Shown here: one piece after another, positions 24,053 through 31,700 of the stretch
Numbering within the stretch: position 1 is the first letter of the stretch
Layout of the letters: each line of letters begins with the position of its first letter
DNA from: a bacterium
GTDB taxonomy: Bacteria; Joyebacterota; Joyebacteria; Joyebacterales; Joyebacteraceae
NCBI GenBank assembly: GCA_025774645.1
Contig: JALGVN010000001.1
Span: 1 to 32,535 of the forward strand
Length of the DNA stretch: 32,535 bases
Direction of reading: 5' to 3'
Notes under the pieces: generated by a model
Told to the model about the DNA's origin: nothing
The model's database searches: none
Seen by the model: the letters and a program-made list of their open reading frames with translations, nothing else
Made by a program: the position numbers and the translations under genes

Positions 24053-24082
24053 CCCTTTGCATCACCTGTGCCAGAGAGAGCC

Positions 24083-25135
24083 CTATTTCAGGGCCATTCT
24101 GACGATTCTGTCCACTAATTCGTCAAAGCCGATCCCGGCCGCGGCGGCCGCCATCGGCACCAGACTCACGCCGGTCATGCCGGGAACCGTGTTGACCTCG
24201 AGGCAGAAGACCCCGTTGTTCGGAGCGACGCGGTAGTCGACCCGCGCGTATCCGCGGCAGCCGAGCGCGCGGAACGCGTGGAGCGCCGTCGTCTGGAGAA
24301 CGTCGGCGAGCCGCTTCGGAACCTCCGCCGGACAGGTGTAGTCGCTCATGCCCTTCGTGTACTTGCTCTCGTAGTCGTAGAGACCACCTTTCGGCGCGAT
24401 CTCCACTACGGGGAGAGGCTCGCCCCCGAGAACCGCGACCGTGAGCTCGCGGCCGGGGACGTATGTCTCGACCAGCACGTGGCGCGAGTACTCGGCCGCC
24501 AGGCTGATGGCGCCGGCAAGTTCGTCTTCCCTCTCGACGACGGTGAGTCCGACCGTCGAGCCCTGGTCGTTCGGCTTCACGACGAGCGGGTAGCCGCCGA
24601 CGCGCTCCGCGGCGTCGAGCGAGTCGGAGACCGCGAGGTCGTCCGGGAGCCACGGCGAGCCGCCGCGTTCGTCGGCCGCGACGTCGCCCTCGAGCGAGAC
24701 CACGGCCCACGCGGGCGTCGGCACGCGCGACTCCCTGAAGACGATCTTCGACGCGCGCTTGTCCATCGCCAGCGCGCAGGCGAGGACGCCCGAGCCCGTG
24801 TAGGCTCTCCCGGAGAGTTCGAGAAGCCCCTGAACCGTCCCGTCCTCGCCCGACCCCCCGTGGAGCGCGACGAAGACGACGTCGGCTCCCTGGACGGCCT
24901 CGCCGGCGACCGCGCGGAGTGCCGCACCGGCCTCCTCGAGGATGGGTGGCGGCGCCACCCCGATCTCCGCCGCGACCGCCGCCTCTCTCGCCCCCACAGC
25001 GGAGTCGCCGACGGCCGGATCGATCAGGAGAACGTCGTGTCCCCCGTCCGCGAGCGCGAGCCCGACGGCCCGCCCCGTGACGAGGGAGATCTCGCGCTCG
25101 GCAGATGTGCCTCCGTAGAGAACCGCGATCCTCAC
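24083..25135 (-). CDS. ddl: D-alanine--D-alanine ligase
   Basis: VRIAVLYGGTSAEREISLVTGRAV, VFVALHGGSGEDGTVQGLLEL, YTGSGVLACALAMDK, PLVVKPNDQGSTVGLTVV, YARVDYRV...FCLEVNTVPGMTGVSLVP. GTG start overlaps the gltX stop (GTGA). Confidence 0.95.
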   Translation of the reverse strand: MRIAVLYGGTSAEREISLVTGRAVGLALADGGHDVLLIDPAVGDSAVGAREAAVAAEIGVAPPPILEEAGAALRAVAGEAVQGADVVFVALHGGSGEDGTVQGLLELSGRAYTGSGVLACALAMDKRASKIVFRESRVPTPAWAVVSLEGDVAADERGGSPWLPDDLAVSDSLDAAERVGGYPLVVKPNDQGSTVGLTVVEREDELAGAISLAAEYSRHVLVETYVPGRELTVAVLGGEPLPVVEIAPKGGLYDYESKYTKGMSDYTCPAEVPKRLADVLQTTALHAFRALGCRGYARVDYRVAPNNGVFCLEVNTVPGMTGVSLVPMAAAAAGIGFDELVDRIVRMALK

Positions 25136-26583
25136 CGCCTTGCCTCCTTCTCCGCGGCGCTCGAGAGCCGCGTGAGGACCCTCTCCCGTCCGAGAATTGC
25201 CGCGACCTCGCCGAGCGCCGGACCGTGCGTCCTCCCGGTCAGCGCGGCGCGCGCAGGCATGAAGAGGTCCTTCCCCTTGACGCCGAGCTCTCTTCCGACG
25301 CCCTTCAGAATCGACTTGAATGTCCCGGGGCTGAGCGCCTCCGCCTCGCGCTCCACCGCGGTCCGGAGCTCCCGGACCACGCCGCTCCCGGTCTCGCCTT
25401 CGACCCACTCGCGCGCCTCGCTCTCGAACTCCACCTCGTCTCCGAAGAAGATCGCGATCTCCTCGGGGAGATCGCCCAACCGCTCGAGCCCCTCGCGCAC
25501 CAGGCCGACGATGGCAGCAAACCGCTCCGGGTCTGCCTCGACGAACCCCGCCCTCTCCGCGAACGGCCGCGCGAGCTCGACGACGCGCTCGAGGGGCTCC
25601 TCCCGGATGTGGTGGGCGTTGACCCACGAGAGCTTGTCCTCGTCGAACGCCGCCGGCGACGGTGAGACCCGGGCGAGATCGAACGCGTCCACGAGCTGTT
25701 CGCGCGACAGGACCTCCGCGGCCTCCGGGTGGGACCAGCCGAGGAGCGACAGGTAGTTCACGATGGCCCCCGGAAGGAAGCCCTGCTCCCTGAACTCCGC
25801 GACCGACGTCGCGCCGCGCCGCTTCGACAGCTTGCTCCTGTCCTTGTCGACGATGAGCGACACGTGCACGAAGGTCGGCGGCTCGAAGCCGAGAGTCCGG
25901 TAGACGAGGATCTGCCGCATGGTGTTCGAAAGGTGTTCCTCCGCGCGGATGACGTGCGTGATCTCCATGAGGGCGTCGTCGACGACGACGGCGAAGTTGT
26001 AGGTTGGCCGTCCGTCGCTCCTCATGATGACGAAGTCTCCGAGCATGCCCTTCTTGAACTCCACGGCGCCCCGAACGAGATCCTCGAACGCGATGTCCTC
26101 CGTCGGTCCGTAGAGTCGGACGACCGGAGCCCTGCCTTCACTTCGCAGCCTCTCCTCGTCCCCCGCGGAGATCCCCCGGCAGGTGCCGTCGTACTGCGGC
26201 ACGAGCCCGTTCGCGAGCGCGCCCTTTCGCTTCGTCTCGAGCTCCTCGTCGGTGCAGTAGCAGCGGTACGCCTTCCCCTCGTCGAGGAGCCGGTCGGCCT
26301 GCTCCCGGTAGATCTCGCGCCGCTCCGACTGCCGGTACGGTCCCCGGTCGCCCCCCGCCTCGGGACCCTCGTCCCAGGAGAGCCCGAGCCACGCGAGGTC
26401 CTCGAGCACTGCCTTCTCGGACTCCGCGGTCGACCTCGCCGTGTCGGTGTCCTCGATCCGGAGGACGAACGTGCCGCCGGTGTGCCTCGCGAAGAGCCAG
26501 TTGAAGAGCGCAGTTCTGGCGCCTCCGATGTGGAGGTGCCCCGTCGGGCTGGGCGCGAACCTCACTCGTGTGGAACCGGTCAT
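25132..26583 (-). CDS. gltX: Glutamate--tRNA ligase
   Basis: VRFAPSPTGHLHIGGARTALFNWLFARHTGGTFVLRIEDTD (HIGH motif) and DKDRSKLSKRRGATSV (KMSKS-like). Confidence 0.97.
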   Translation of the reverse strand: MTGSTRVRFAPSPTGHLHIGGARTALFNWLFARHTGGTFVLRIEDTDTARSTAESEKAVLEDLAWLGLSWDEGPEAGGDRGPYRQSERREIYREQADRLLDEGKAYRCYCTDEELETKRKGALANGLVPQYDGTCRGISAGDEERLRSEGRAPVVRLYGPTEDIAFEDLVRGAVEFKKGMLGDFVIMRSDGRPTYNFAVVVDDALMEITHVIRAEEHLSNTMRQILVYRTLGFEPPTFVHVSLIVDKDRSKLSKRRGATSVAEFREQGFLPGAIVNYLSLLGWSHPEAAEVLSREQLVDAFDLARVSPSPAAFDEDKLSWVNAHHIREEPLERVVELARPFAERAGFVEADPERFAAIVGLVREGLERLGDLPEEIAIFFGDEVEFESEAREWVEGETGSGVVRELRTAVEREAEALSPGTFKSILKGVGRELGVKGKDLFMPARAALTGRTHGPALGEVAAILGRERVLTRLSSAAEKEARR

Positions 26584-26654
26584 GATCCCTCCGTGGTGTC
26601 TCTGTCCGACTTCCGCCGACCTGCCGCCGAGCTCACGCCGACCTTACACCGCCC

Positions 26655-27236
26655 TCACCTGCGGCGCGACAGCCGCATCACCTTCTGACGCGCGGGGACC
26701 GGCGGCGGCCGCCCGATGGCCATCAGGAAGATGAGCACCGCGCCCGCCGCGAAACCGCCGATGTGCGCCATGTACGCGACGCCGGTCGAGGCGCCGAGCG
26801 ACGGGACGACCGAGTTCGAGGCGAACGCGATGTGCGCCAGGCTCGCGCCGATCCCGCAGAGGAGGTAGAACAGGATGAACCTCCCGTGCCCGAGGATGTC
26901 CTCGATCTGGTCGCCGAAGATGAGCAGGTAGAGCATGTTCCCGATGATGTGCATCCACGATCCGTGCATGAACATCGCGGTCAGGACCGTGATGTGGATG
27001 GGGACCGGTCCCGGCGCCTGCGGGATCTCGATCGTCTGTCCCGCGAACTCGACCATCTGCGCCTGAACGAGGTCCACGTTCCGCGTGATCTCGAACGGGA
27101 TCGCGGCCCAGCCGTAGGTGAACGACTCGCCGAACCCAAGCTGCGCGAGCCAGAAGAGGACGTTGATCCCGACGAACGTCCAGACCACGTACGGGGTCGT
27201 CCGCCTCTGTGAGTTGTCGTCTCCGAGCGGGAACAT
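26655..27236 (-). CDS. Rhomboid-family membrane protein, apparently lacking the TM4-TM5 segment
   Basis: TPYVVWTFVGINVLFWL, MHGSWMHIIGNMLYLLIFGDQIEDILGHGRFILFYLLCGIGASLAHIAF, then VVPSLGAS joined directly to TGVAYMAHIGGFAAG. Confidence 0.8.
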   Translation of the reverse strand: MFPLGDDNSQRRTTPYVVWTFVGINVLFWLAQLGFGESFTYGWAAIPFEITRNVDLVQAQMVEFAGQTIEIPQAPGPVPIHITVLTAMFMHGSWMHIIGNMLYLLIFGDQIEDILGHGRFILFYLLCGIGASLAHIAFASNSVVPSLGASTGVAYMAHIGGFAAGAVLIFLMAIGRPPPVPARQKVMRLSRRR

Positions 27237-27239
27237 CGT

Positions 27240-28232
27240 TCACTCCGGTGTGCCGACGGTCGCACCCGCCGAGAGTTCGATCAGGGCGCCCGCCACCCAC
27301 GTCGGCGGCGGCGCGTCGTACGCCGCCGACATGTCGTCCCAGACGAGATCGAGGATCCGCCAGTCGAACTCCCCGATCAGGAACCGCAGAACCTGGCCGA
27401 CGTCCCTGGCGTCGCTCTTCGCGTCGACGCAGTGCCCGTTGTAGCCCCAGTGGTCTCCGGCTCGCAGGATCTCGAGTCCTTCCCCGATCCGGCGCCGCGC
27501 GAGATCGAGCCCGCCCCCGTCCGGGGCGAGCGCAGTCTCGACGGAGTCACCGTAGCCGACGCCGTGGTGAAACGGGTCGGCGGTGGCGACGATCGCGGCG
27601 TCCCGGGCGATGTCCTCGAGCTCGCCCATCCCCGGAAGATCCTCGGGCCTTCCACCCGCGAGATACGGATACCGCACCACGAGCTCCGGGGACGCTGTGC
27701 CCGCGGAGGCGATCCCCCGGCGCGCGACCTCCCGCTCCCAGAGAAACAGGAAGTTGGACAGCGAGAACTCGGGAAGCCAGTCGTCCCGGCCGCCGACGCC
27801 GGGTCCCTGGATGCCTCGGGAGGGCTCGCCCGCGGCGTCGCTGCCGCCCGCGACGCGTACCCGCGCCTCGTCGAGCTCCCGCGTGAGCGCGTGGAGCACG
27901 CCGAGCACGAGCACCCGTTCGACGCCCGAGTCGAGGCACGCGTGTACGGCGGCGGCAGCCATGTGCCCGCAGCTCTCGATGCCGACGTGAGGGAACACGA
28001 TGGCCCCACCGTCCTTGAGGACCGGACCCAGGTTCCATCGGCGTCCCGCGTCGAGCAGGCGGTCCGCCCCCTCCTCGCCGAGCGCGGCCTGCGCTCGGGC
28101 GGAGGCAGCCTTGAAGTCGGGGATCTCACGTCTCAAGGAGGAGTCCTCGGAGTCTCGGTGGACGGCGGCCCGACCCGCGTCACGTCGCGCGGGCGTAGCG
28201 CGGCCGGAGAACGGACGAGGCGACCAGGTCAC
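27240..28232 (-). CDS. MEMO1-like (AmmeMemoRadiSam system protein B-like) protein, divergent
   Basis: GGAIVFPHVGIESCGHMAAAAVHACLDSGVERVLVLGVLHAL, EFSLSNFLFL (cf. EHSLExQLPFL), IVATADPFHHGVGYGD, HWGYNGHCVDA. GTG 28232 overlaps the upstream stop (GTGA); ORF start 28442 is over-extended. Confidence 0.6.
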   Translation of the reverse strand: MTWSPRPFSGRATPARRDAGRAAVHRDSEDSSLRREIPDFKAASARAQAALGEEGADRLLDAGRRWNLGPVLKDGGAIVFPHVGIESCGHMAAAAVHACLDSGVERVLVLGVLHALTRELDEARVRVAGGSDAAGEPSRGIQGPGVGGRDDWLPEFSLSNFLFLWEREVARRGIASAGTASPELVVRYPYLAGGRPEDLPGMGELEDIARDAAIVATADPFHHGVGYGDSVETALAPDGGGLDLARRRIGEGLEILRAGDHWGYNGHCVDAKSDARDVGQVLRFLIGEFDWRILDLVWDDMSAAYDAPPPTWVAGALIELSAGATVGTPE

Positions 28233-29065
28233 TTGACCGTGAGCTCGAGCCCGCATTCGTCGATCTCGAAAGCGACGCTCTCGGAGAACCGGGACGTGTC
28301 GCGCACGTACGGCAGGTACTCCGCCATCTCCGCCCCGAAGGTCCAGTCGATGCTGTCGTGCGCGATCACCCACGCGCCCTCGGGAAGACGGTCGTAGATC
28401 TGCTTGAGGAGCTCCAGGTAGAGCCGGTCTCCGCCCGGGCACTTCGCCTCGATGTAGACGAAGTCGAACGTCCCCGGGATGCGCTCGAGAGCCGTGCGCG
28501 CGTCCTCCGCGAGGAGCTCGACCTCCCCTACGTTCGGGAGCTTCGCGAAGTTAGCCCGCGCCTTCTCCGTCATGACCGTGTCGGGGTCGATCCCGATGAT
28601 CCGGTCGGCGGCGTAGGCCCGGTGCTCACCGACGCAGGGTCCCGCGAACATCGCGAGCGTGAAGCCCCAGAAGCTCCCCAGTTCGAGGAGGTTCCGGGGA
28701 CGCCGCACGCTCGTGAGCATGTACATCAGGCGCTGCATCGTGGGGCTCAACGACGTCCACGTGCCTTCGAACTCACGTCCGACGACCTCGCGGTGGCGCT
28801 CGAACGCCGCCTTCTCGTACCCCGCCGACGGTCCGGCGAGCCCGTGTTCCCTGAGAAGCTCGAGGGCGCTGTCTACCGTCTCTTCCTCGGCGCCCCAGCG
28901 CCCTACGCGATAGAGGAGATCCCGATCGAGGTGCGCGATCTCGCGGCGAAGGCCCCCGGGAGCGTCCGGATTGAGCCGGGCCTCGGGGTGCACCACACCG
29001 TCGCGCTTGAGCTTCGCGACCGCCGACTCGAGAGCGGCCGGCGGCGGCCGGAATGTGATCGCCAT
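28229..29065 (-). CDS. SAM-dependent methyltransferase (O-methyltransferase family 3-like)
   Basis: RRPRNLLELGSFWGFTLAMFAGPC, IIGIDPDTVMTEKARANF, AEDARTALERIPGTFDFVYIEAKCPGGDRLYLELLKQIYDRLPEGAWVIAHDSID. ATG at 29065. Confidence 0.72.
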   Translation of the reverse strand: MAITFRPPPAALESAVAKLKRDGVVHPEARLNPDAPGGLRREIAHLDRDLLYRVGRWGAEEETVDSALELLREHGLAGPSAGYEKAAFERHREVVGREFEGTWTSLSPTMQRLMYMLTSVRRPRNLLELGSFWGFTLAMFAGPCVGEHRAYAADRIIGIDPDTVMTEKARANFAKLPNVGEVELLAEDARTALERIPGTFDFVYIEAKCPGGDRLYLELLKQIYDRLPEGAWVIAHDSIDWTFGAEMAEYLPYVRDTSRFSESVAFEIDECGLELTVK

Positions 29066-29069
29066 CGCT

Positions 29070-29486
29070 TCACCGTCTCTCTGCCTGGTCCGCCGCTTCC
29101 GGAGCGGCCCGCTGCTTCGCGCCGATCCACTCCTCCGCCTCGCCCATCTCGCGGAAGACACGCAGCTCGATCGGCGCCTCCTCGAGGTTCGCCTGGAGCA
29201 TCCGGATGAGTCCGAAGCTCGCGTTCGTCGGAGCGACCACGGCGACCTTGAGCAGGCCGATCTCAGCGAGATGTCCCTTCACGTACGACGCGACCCTGGC
29301 GACGTCCGCCTTGTGAGCGGTCGTCGTGACGTCGCGCATGTCCGCAAGCATGCGCATTCCGGGACGGTAGTCCGGGTCGCGGAGCGCCTCGTCGAAGCTC
29401 TCGAGGAGCTCTTCGGTCGTCACGACTCCGGAGAGGGTGCGGTAGATGATCCCGGCTTCCTTGTCGATGACGTAGATGGTAGGCAT
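29070..29486 (-). CDS. SpoIIAA/STAS-like domain protein
   Basis: 138 aa: PTIYVIDKEAGIIYRTLSGVVTTEELLESFDEALRDPDYRPGMRMLADMRDVT...KVAVVAPTNASFGLIRMLQ...FREMGEAEEWIG. Confidence 0.65.
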   Translation of the reverse strand: MPTIYVIDKEAGIIYRTLSGVVTTEELLESFDEALRDPDYRPGMRMLADMRDVTTTAHKADVARVASYVKGHLAEIGLLKVAVVAPTNASFGLIRMLQANLEEAPIELRVFREMGEAEEWIGAKQRAAPEAADQAERR

Positions 29487-29538
29487 GTGCTAACCTCTTC
29501 CGGTTCCGACCGACGCTCACCGGACGTCGATCCTGCCG

Positions 29539-30078
29539 TTACTCAACCAGGAGGATGGCGTAGCGGTTCATGGTCTGGTCGCGGCTCGCGAGAACCTCGA
29601 TGGGGTAGCCGCACGCGCGCACGGTCGAGAAGACGTCGACCGCGAGCCCCTCGGCACTCGGTCTCGCCGACTCGGGATGACAACACTCTCCCGGCGTGCC
29701 CGGGCACTCGTCGCAGATGTGGCACGAGCTCGTGCCCAGAATGAAGGCCTTCTCGCTCCCGGCGAGAAACGCGCCGCGCTCGATCTCGAGGAGCCTCCCG
29801 TTCAACTCGGCGGTCCAGACGTGGCGCGCGTCGGGATCGTCGAGCCGCTTCTCGAAGCGGAAGACGACCGCGGACGAATACTCGCTGATGAACTCCCTGC
29901 ACTCGCTCACCGACGGAATGTGCGGCGGACACGTCGCGGTCCGACCGTAGTCCTCACATCCGAACCGGCACTTCATCCGGACCCACTGAGCGACCACGAT
30001 GCCGGCGGCGTCGATCCACTTGTAGTCCTCGAGGCCTTTCTCCCGGAAGAGCGCCTCGAGTGCTGTTCGGTCGGCCAT
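29539..30078 (-). CDS. DUF2284-type Cys-rich predicted metal-binding protein
   Basis: KCRFGCEDYGRTATCPPHIPSVSECREFI, SCHICDECPGTPGECCHPESARPSAEGLAVDVFSTVRACGYPIEVL. ATG 30078 with GAGGTGA upstream. Confidence 0.82.
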   Translation of the reverse strand: MADRTALEALFREKGLEDYKWIDAAGIVVAQWVRMKCRFGCEDYGRTATCPPHIPSVSECREFISEYSSAVVFRFEKRLDDPDARHVWTAELNGRLLEIERGAFLAGSEKAFILGTSSCHICDECPGTPGECCHPESARPSAEGLAVDVFSTVRACGYPIEVLASRDQTMNRYAILLVE

Positions 30079-30102
30079 CGTCACCTCGCCGGCGTCGTCG
30101 GT

Positions 30103-30255
30103 TCAGAGATCGACCGGCTGGAAGTTCGCAAACCGCTCGGTCGATTCCGGAAGCTCGGACAGGCTCGGGAACTCGGCGCACTGGTCGAGTCGCTCCCACG
30201 GCCGCCGCGCCGCCTCGTGTTCGTGAGCCTGCTTCTTCGCTTCGGACGATAGCAC
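30103..30255 (-). CDS. Possible small protein (50 aa), unknown
   Basis: Frame not in the ORF track: VLSSEAKKQAHEHEAARRPWERLDQCAEFPSLSELPESTERFANFQPVDL*, in the gap between the lipoprotein and DUF2284 genes. GTG start, weak RBS. Confidence 0.35.
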   Translation of the reverse strand: MLSSEAKKQAHEHEAARRPWERLDQCAEFPSLSELPESTERFANFQPVDL

Positions 30256-30325
30256 GCCACTGCGGTTCCTGCCACGCTCTCGTTCTCCCGCGATGGTCGC
30301 GCTGCTGACGACCCCGGCTGGGGTG

Positions 30326-31672
30326 TCACTCGATTCCCGGACCGATTCGGACGTACGCCCGATCTTCAGACTTCTCGACCGTCGCTCCTGCGAGATCGAG
30401 GCCGAACGTCGGCTGGCGCAGCACGACGCGTCCGTCCTCCACGTCGAAGACGGGCTCGCTCGCGAGCCCGGTCATGACGAGCCGGCGCACGCCACCGTAG
30501 AGCGGATGCGGTCCGGCCGCTTCAGTGAAGACGGTGTCGTCCATGACGTCGACGGTCCCGGCGTCGTTCCCGAGGCTCAGGTAACGCGTGTGAAGCAGAC
30601 CCCCGTCCACGCGGCTCACGTTCATCGGGTCGAATCCTCTGAGCTGGAGCGGTTCTCCGTCCGCGGCCTCGACGATGAGTCTCCACCCGGTCACCGACTC
30701 GAACTCCTTGCGGCTCCGGGTCCGATCGTCCAGAAGCCGCTGCACGTCGTCCCGGGCAACGCGGGCGGTCGCTTCGGTCTCCTCCGTGGTGAACGAGCGG
30801 CGCGCGGACTCGGAGATCTCCGGGAGCGCGCGCGCGAGGTCGGTGTCGAGCGAACGCTCGTCGTCGTCCCCGAAGCCCTCGGGCCAGCCCGGGTCGAGAC
30901 GGTCGAGCAGGAGCGCGAACGCGACGCCTGTGCTGTACGCGCGTCCGCGGACGTCGGTCGCGTCGAATCCGCCCTCGGGGATGTCCGGGTCGCTTCGTCC
31001 GAGCGCGTGATACTCGACGTAGGTCGGAGTACCCTCGCCCACCTCGATCCCGCGCTCGTACGCCGGGAACTCGGCTTCCATCGCGTCGAAGCGCTCCCTC
31101 CTCAGGTCGAGGGCCGCGCTCGCCCAACCCACCGTTCCCTCCGCGTCGTCCGAGCCGAACGCGCGCCTGAGGGCCTCCGACTCCAGGCGTCGCAGGGTGA
31201 GGAGGTACTCGTCGTCAACAGGAAAGAGAAAGAGGGACGCTTCGTTCGCGCCCCACGAGCGGCCGGTCGTCCACTGGAAGACGTGGAACCCTTCGTGGAT
31301 CGCGACGCCCGCCATGTCCGCAGAGCCGCGCTCCTCCCGCATGGACTCGATCATGAGCGTCGCCGTCGGAACTCCGCCGATCTCGGACGACGTGTTCGCG
31401 ACAATGGAGGGGTGGCGCCCGGCGAAGACGTGCAAGCCGTCTCGCTCTACGAACCCCTCGGGCGGGGCGGGATGCCGGAAGAGATAAGTGTCGGTACCGT
31501 CGAAGACGGCGAGCGGTACCGCGAGCGGATCGTAGCCGGGCCAGAAGGGGCCGGCGGAAGCGAGCCGCTGCATCTCGTTCTCGATCGCCGGCGCGGAGTT
31601 CTCTCCCTCCCTCGCACAGCCGGCGAGCGCGAGACAGGCGATGAGAGACACGACCACTGCTCTCGTGCGCAT
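30326..31672 (-). CDS. Lipoprotein with gluzincin-like HExxH motif (putative extracytoplasmic metallopeptidase)
   Basis: MRTRAVVVSLIACLALAGCAREG (lipobox LAGC); GVAIHEGFHVFQWTTG (HEGFH); downstream VGEGTPTYVEYHAL. ATG 31672 preceded by GGAGG. Confidence 0.65.
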   Translation of the reverse strand: MRTRAVVVSLIACLALAGCAREGENSAPAIENEMQRLASAGPFWPGYDPLAVPLAVFDGTDTYLFRHPAPPEGFVERDGLHVFAGRHPSIVANTSSEIGGVPTATLMIESMREERGSADMAGVAIHEGFHVFQWTTGRSWGANEASLFLFPVDDEYLLTLRRLESEALRRAFGSDDAEGTVGWASAALDLRRERFDAMEAEFPAYERGIEVGEGTPTYVEYHALGRSDPDIPEGGFDATDVRGRAYSTGVAFALLLDRLDPGWPEGFGDDDERSLDTDLARALPEISESARRSFTTEETEATARVARDDVQRLLDDRTRSRKEFESVTGWRLIVEAADGEPLQLRGFDPMNVSRVDGGLLHTRYLSLGNDAGTVDVMDDTVFTEAAGPHPLYGGVRRLVMTGLASEPVFDVEDGRVVLRQPTFGLDLAGATVEKSEDRAYVRIGPGIE

Positions 31673-31700
31673 GGAGACCTCCGAGTGGTGACTCTTCAGG

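Larger units (their letters stand above)
23698..24082 (-). promoter_or_regulatory. Putative promoter/leader region of the exopolysaccharide operon with repeats, palindromes and hairpins
   Basis: 385-bp gap, the largest in the window and less GC-rich than its surroundings. Carries two direct-repeat families, palindromes at 23882-23897 and 23954-23971, and hairpins at 23813-23828, 23986-24001 and 24014-24052. Confidence 0.65.

Noticed and set aside
28233-28442. N-terminal part of the 400-aa MEMO-like ORF
   Set aside because: Overlaps the methyltransferase gene out of frame; GTG 28232 with GTGA overlap preferred.
30081-30329. 82-aa minus-strand ORF in the DUF2284/lipoprotein gap
   Set aside because: Overlaps both neighbouring genes and is Arg/Ser-rich; the 50-aa frame in the same gap looks more protein-like.
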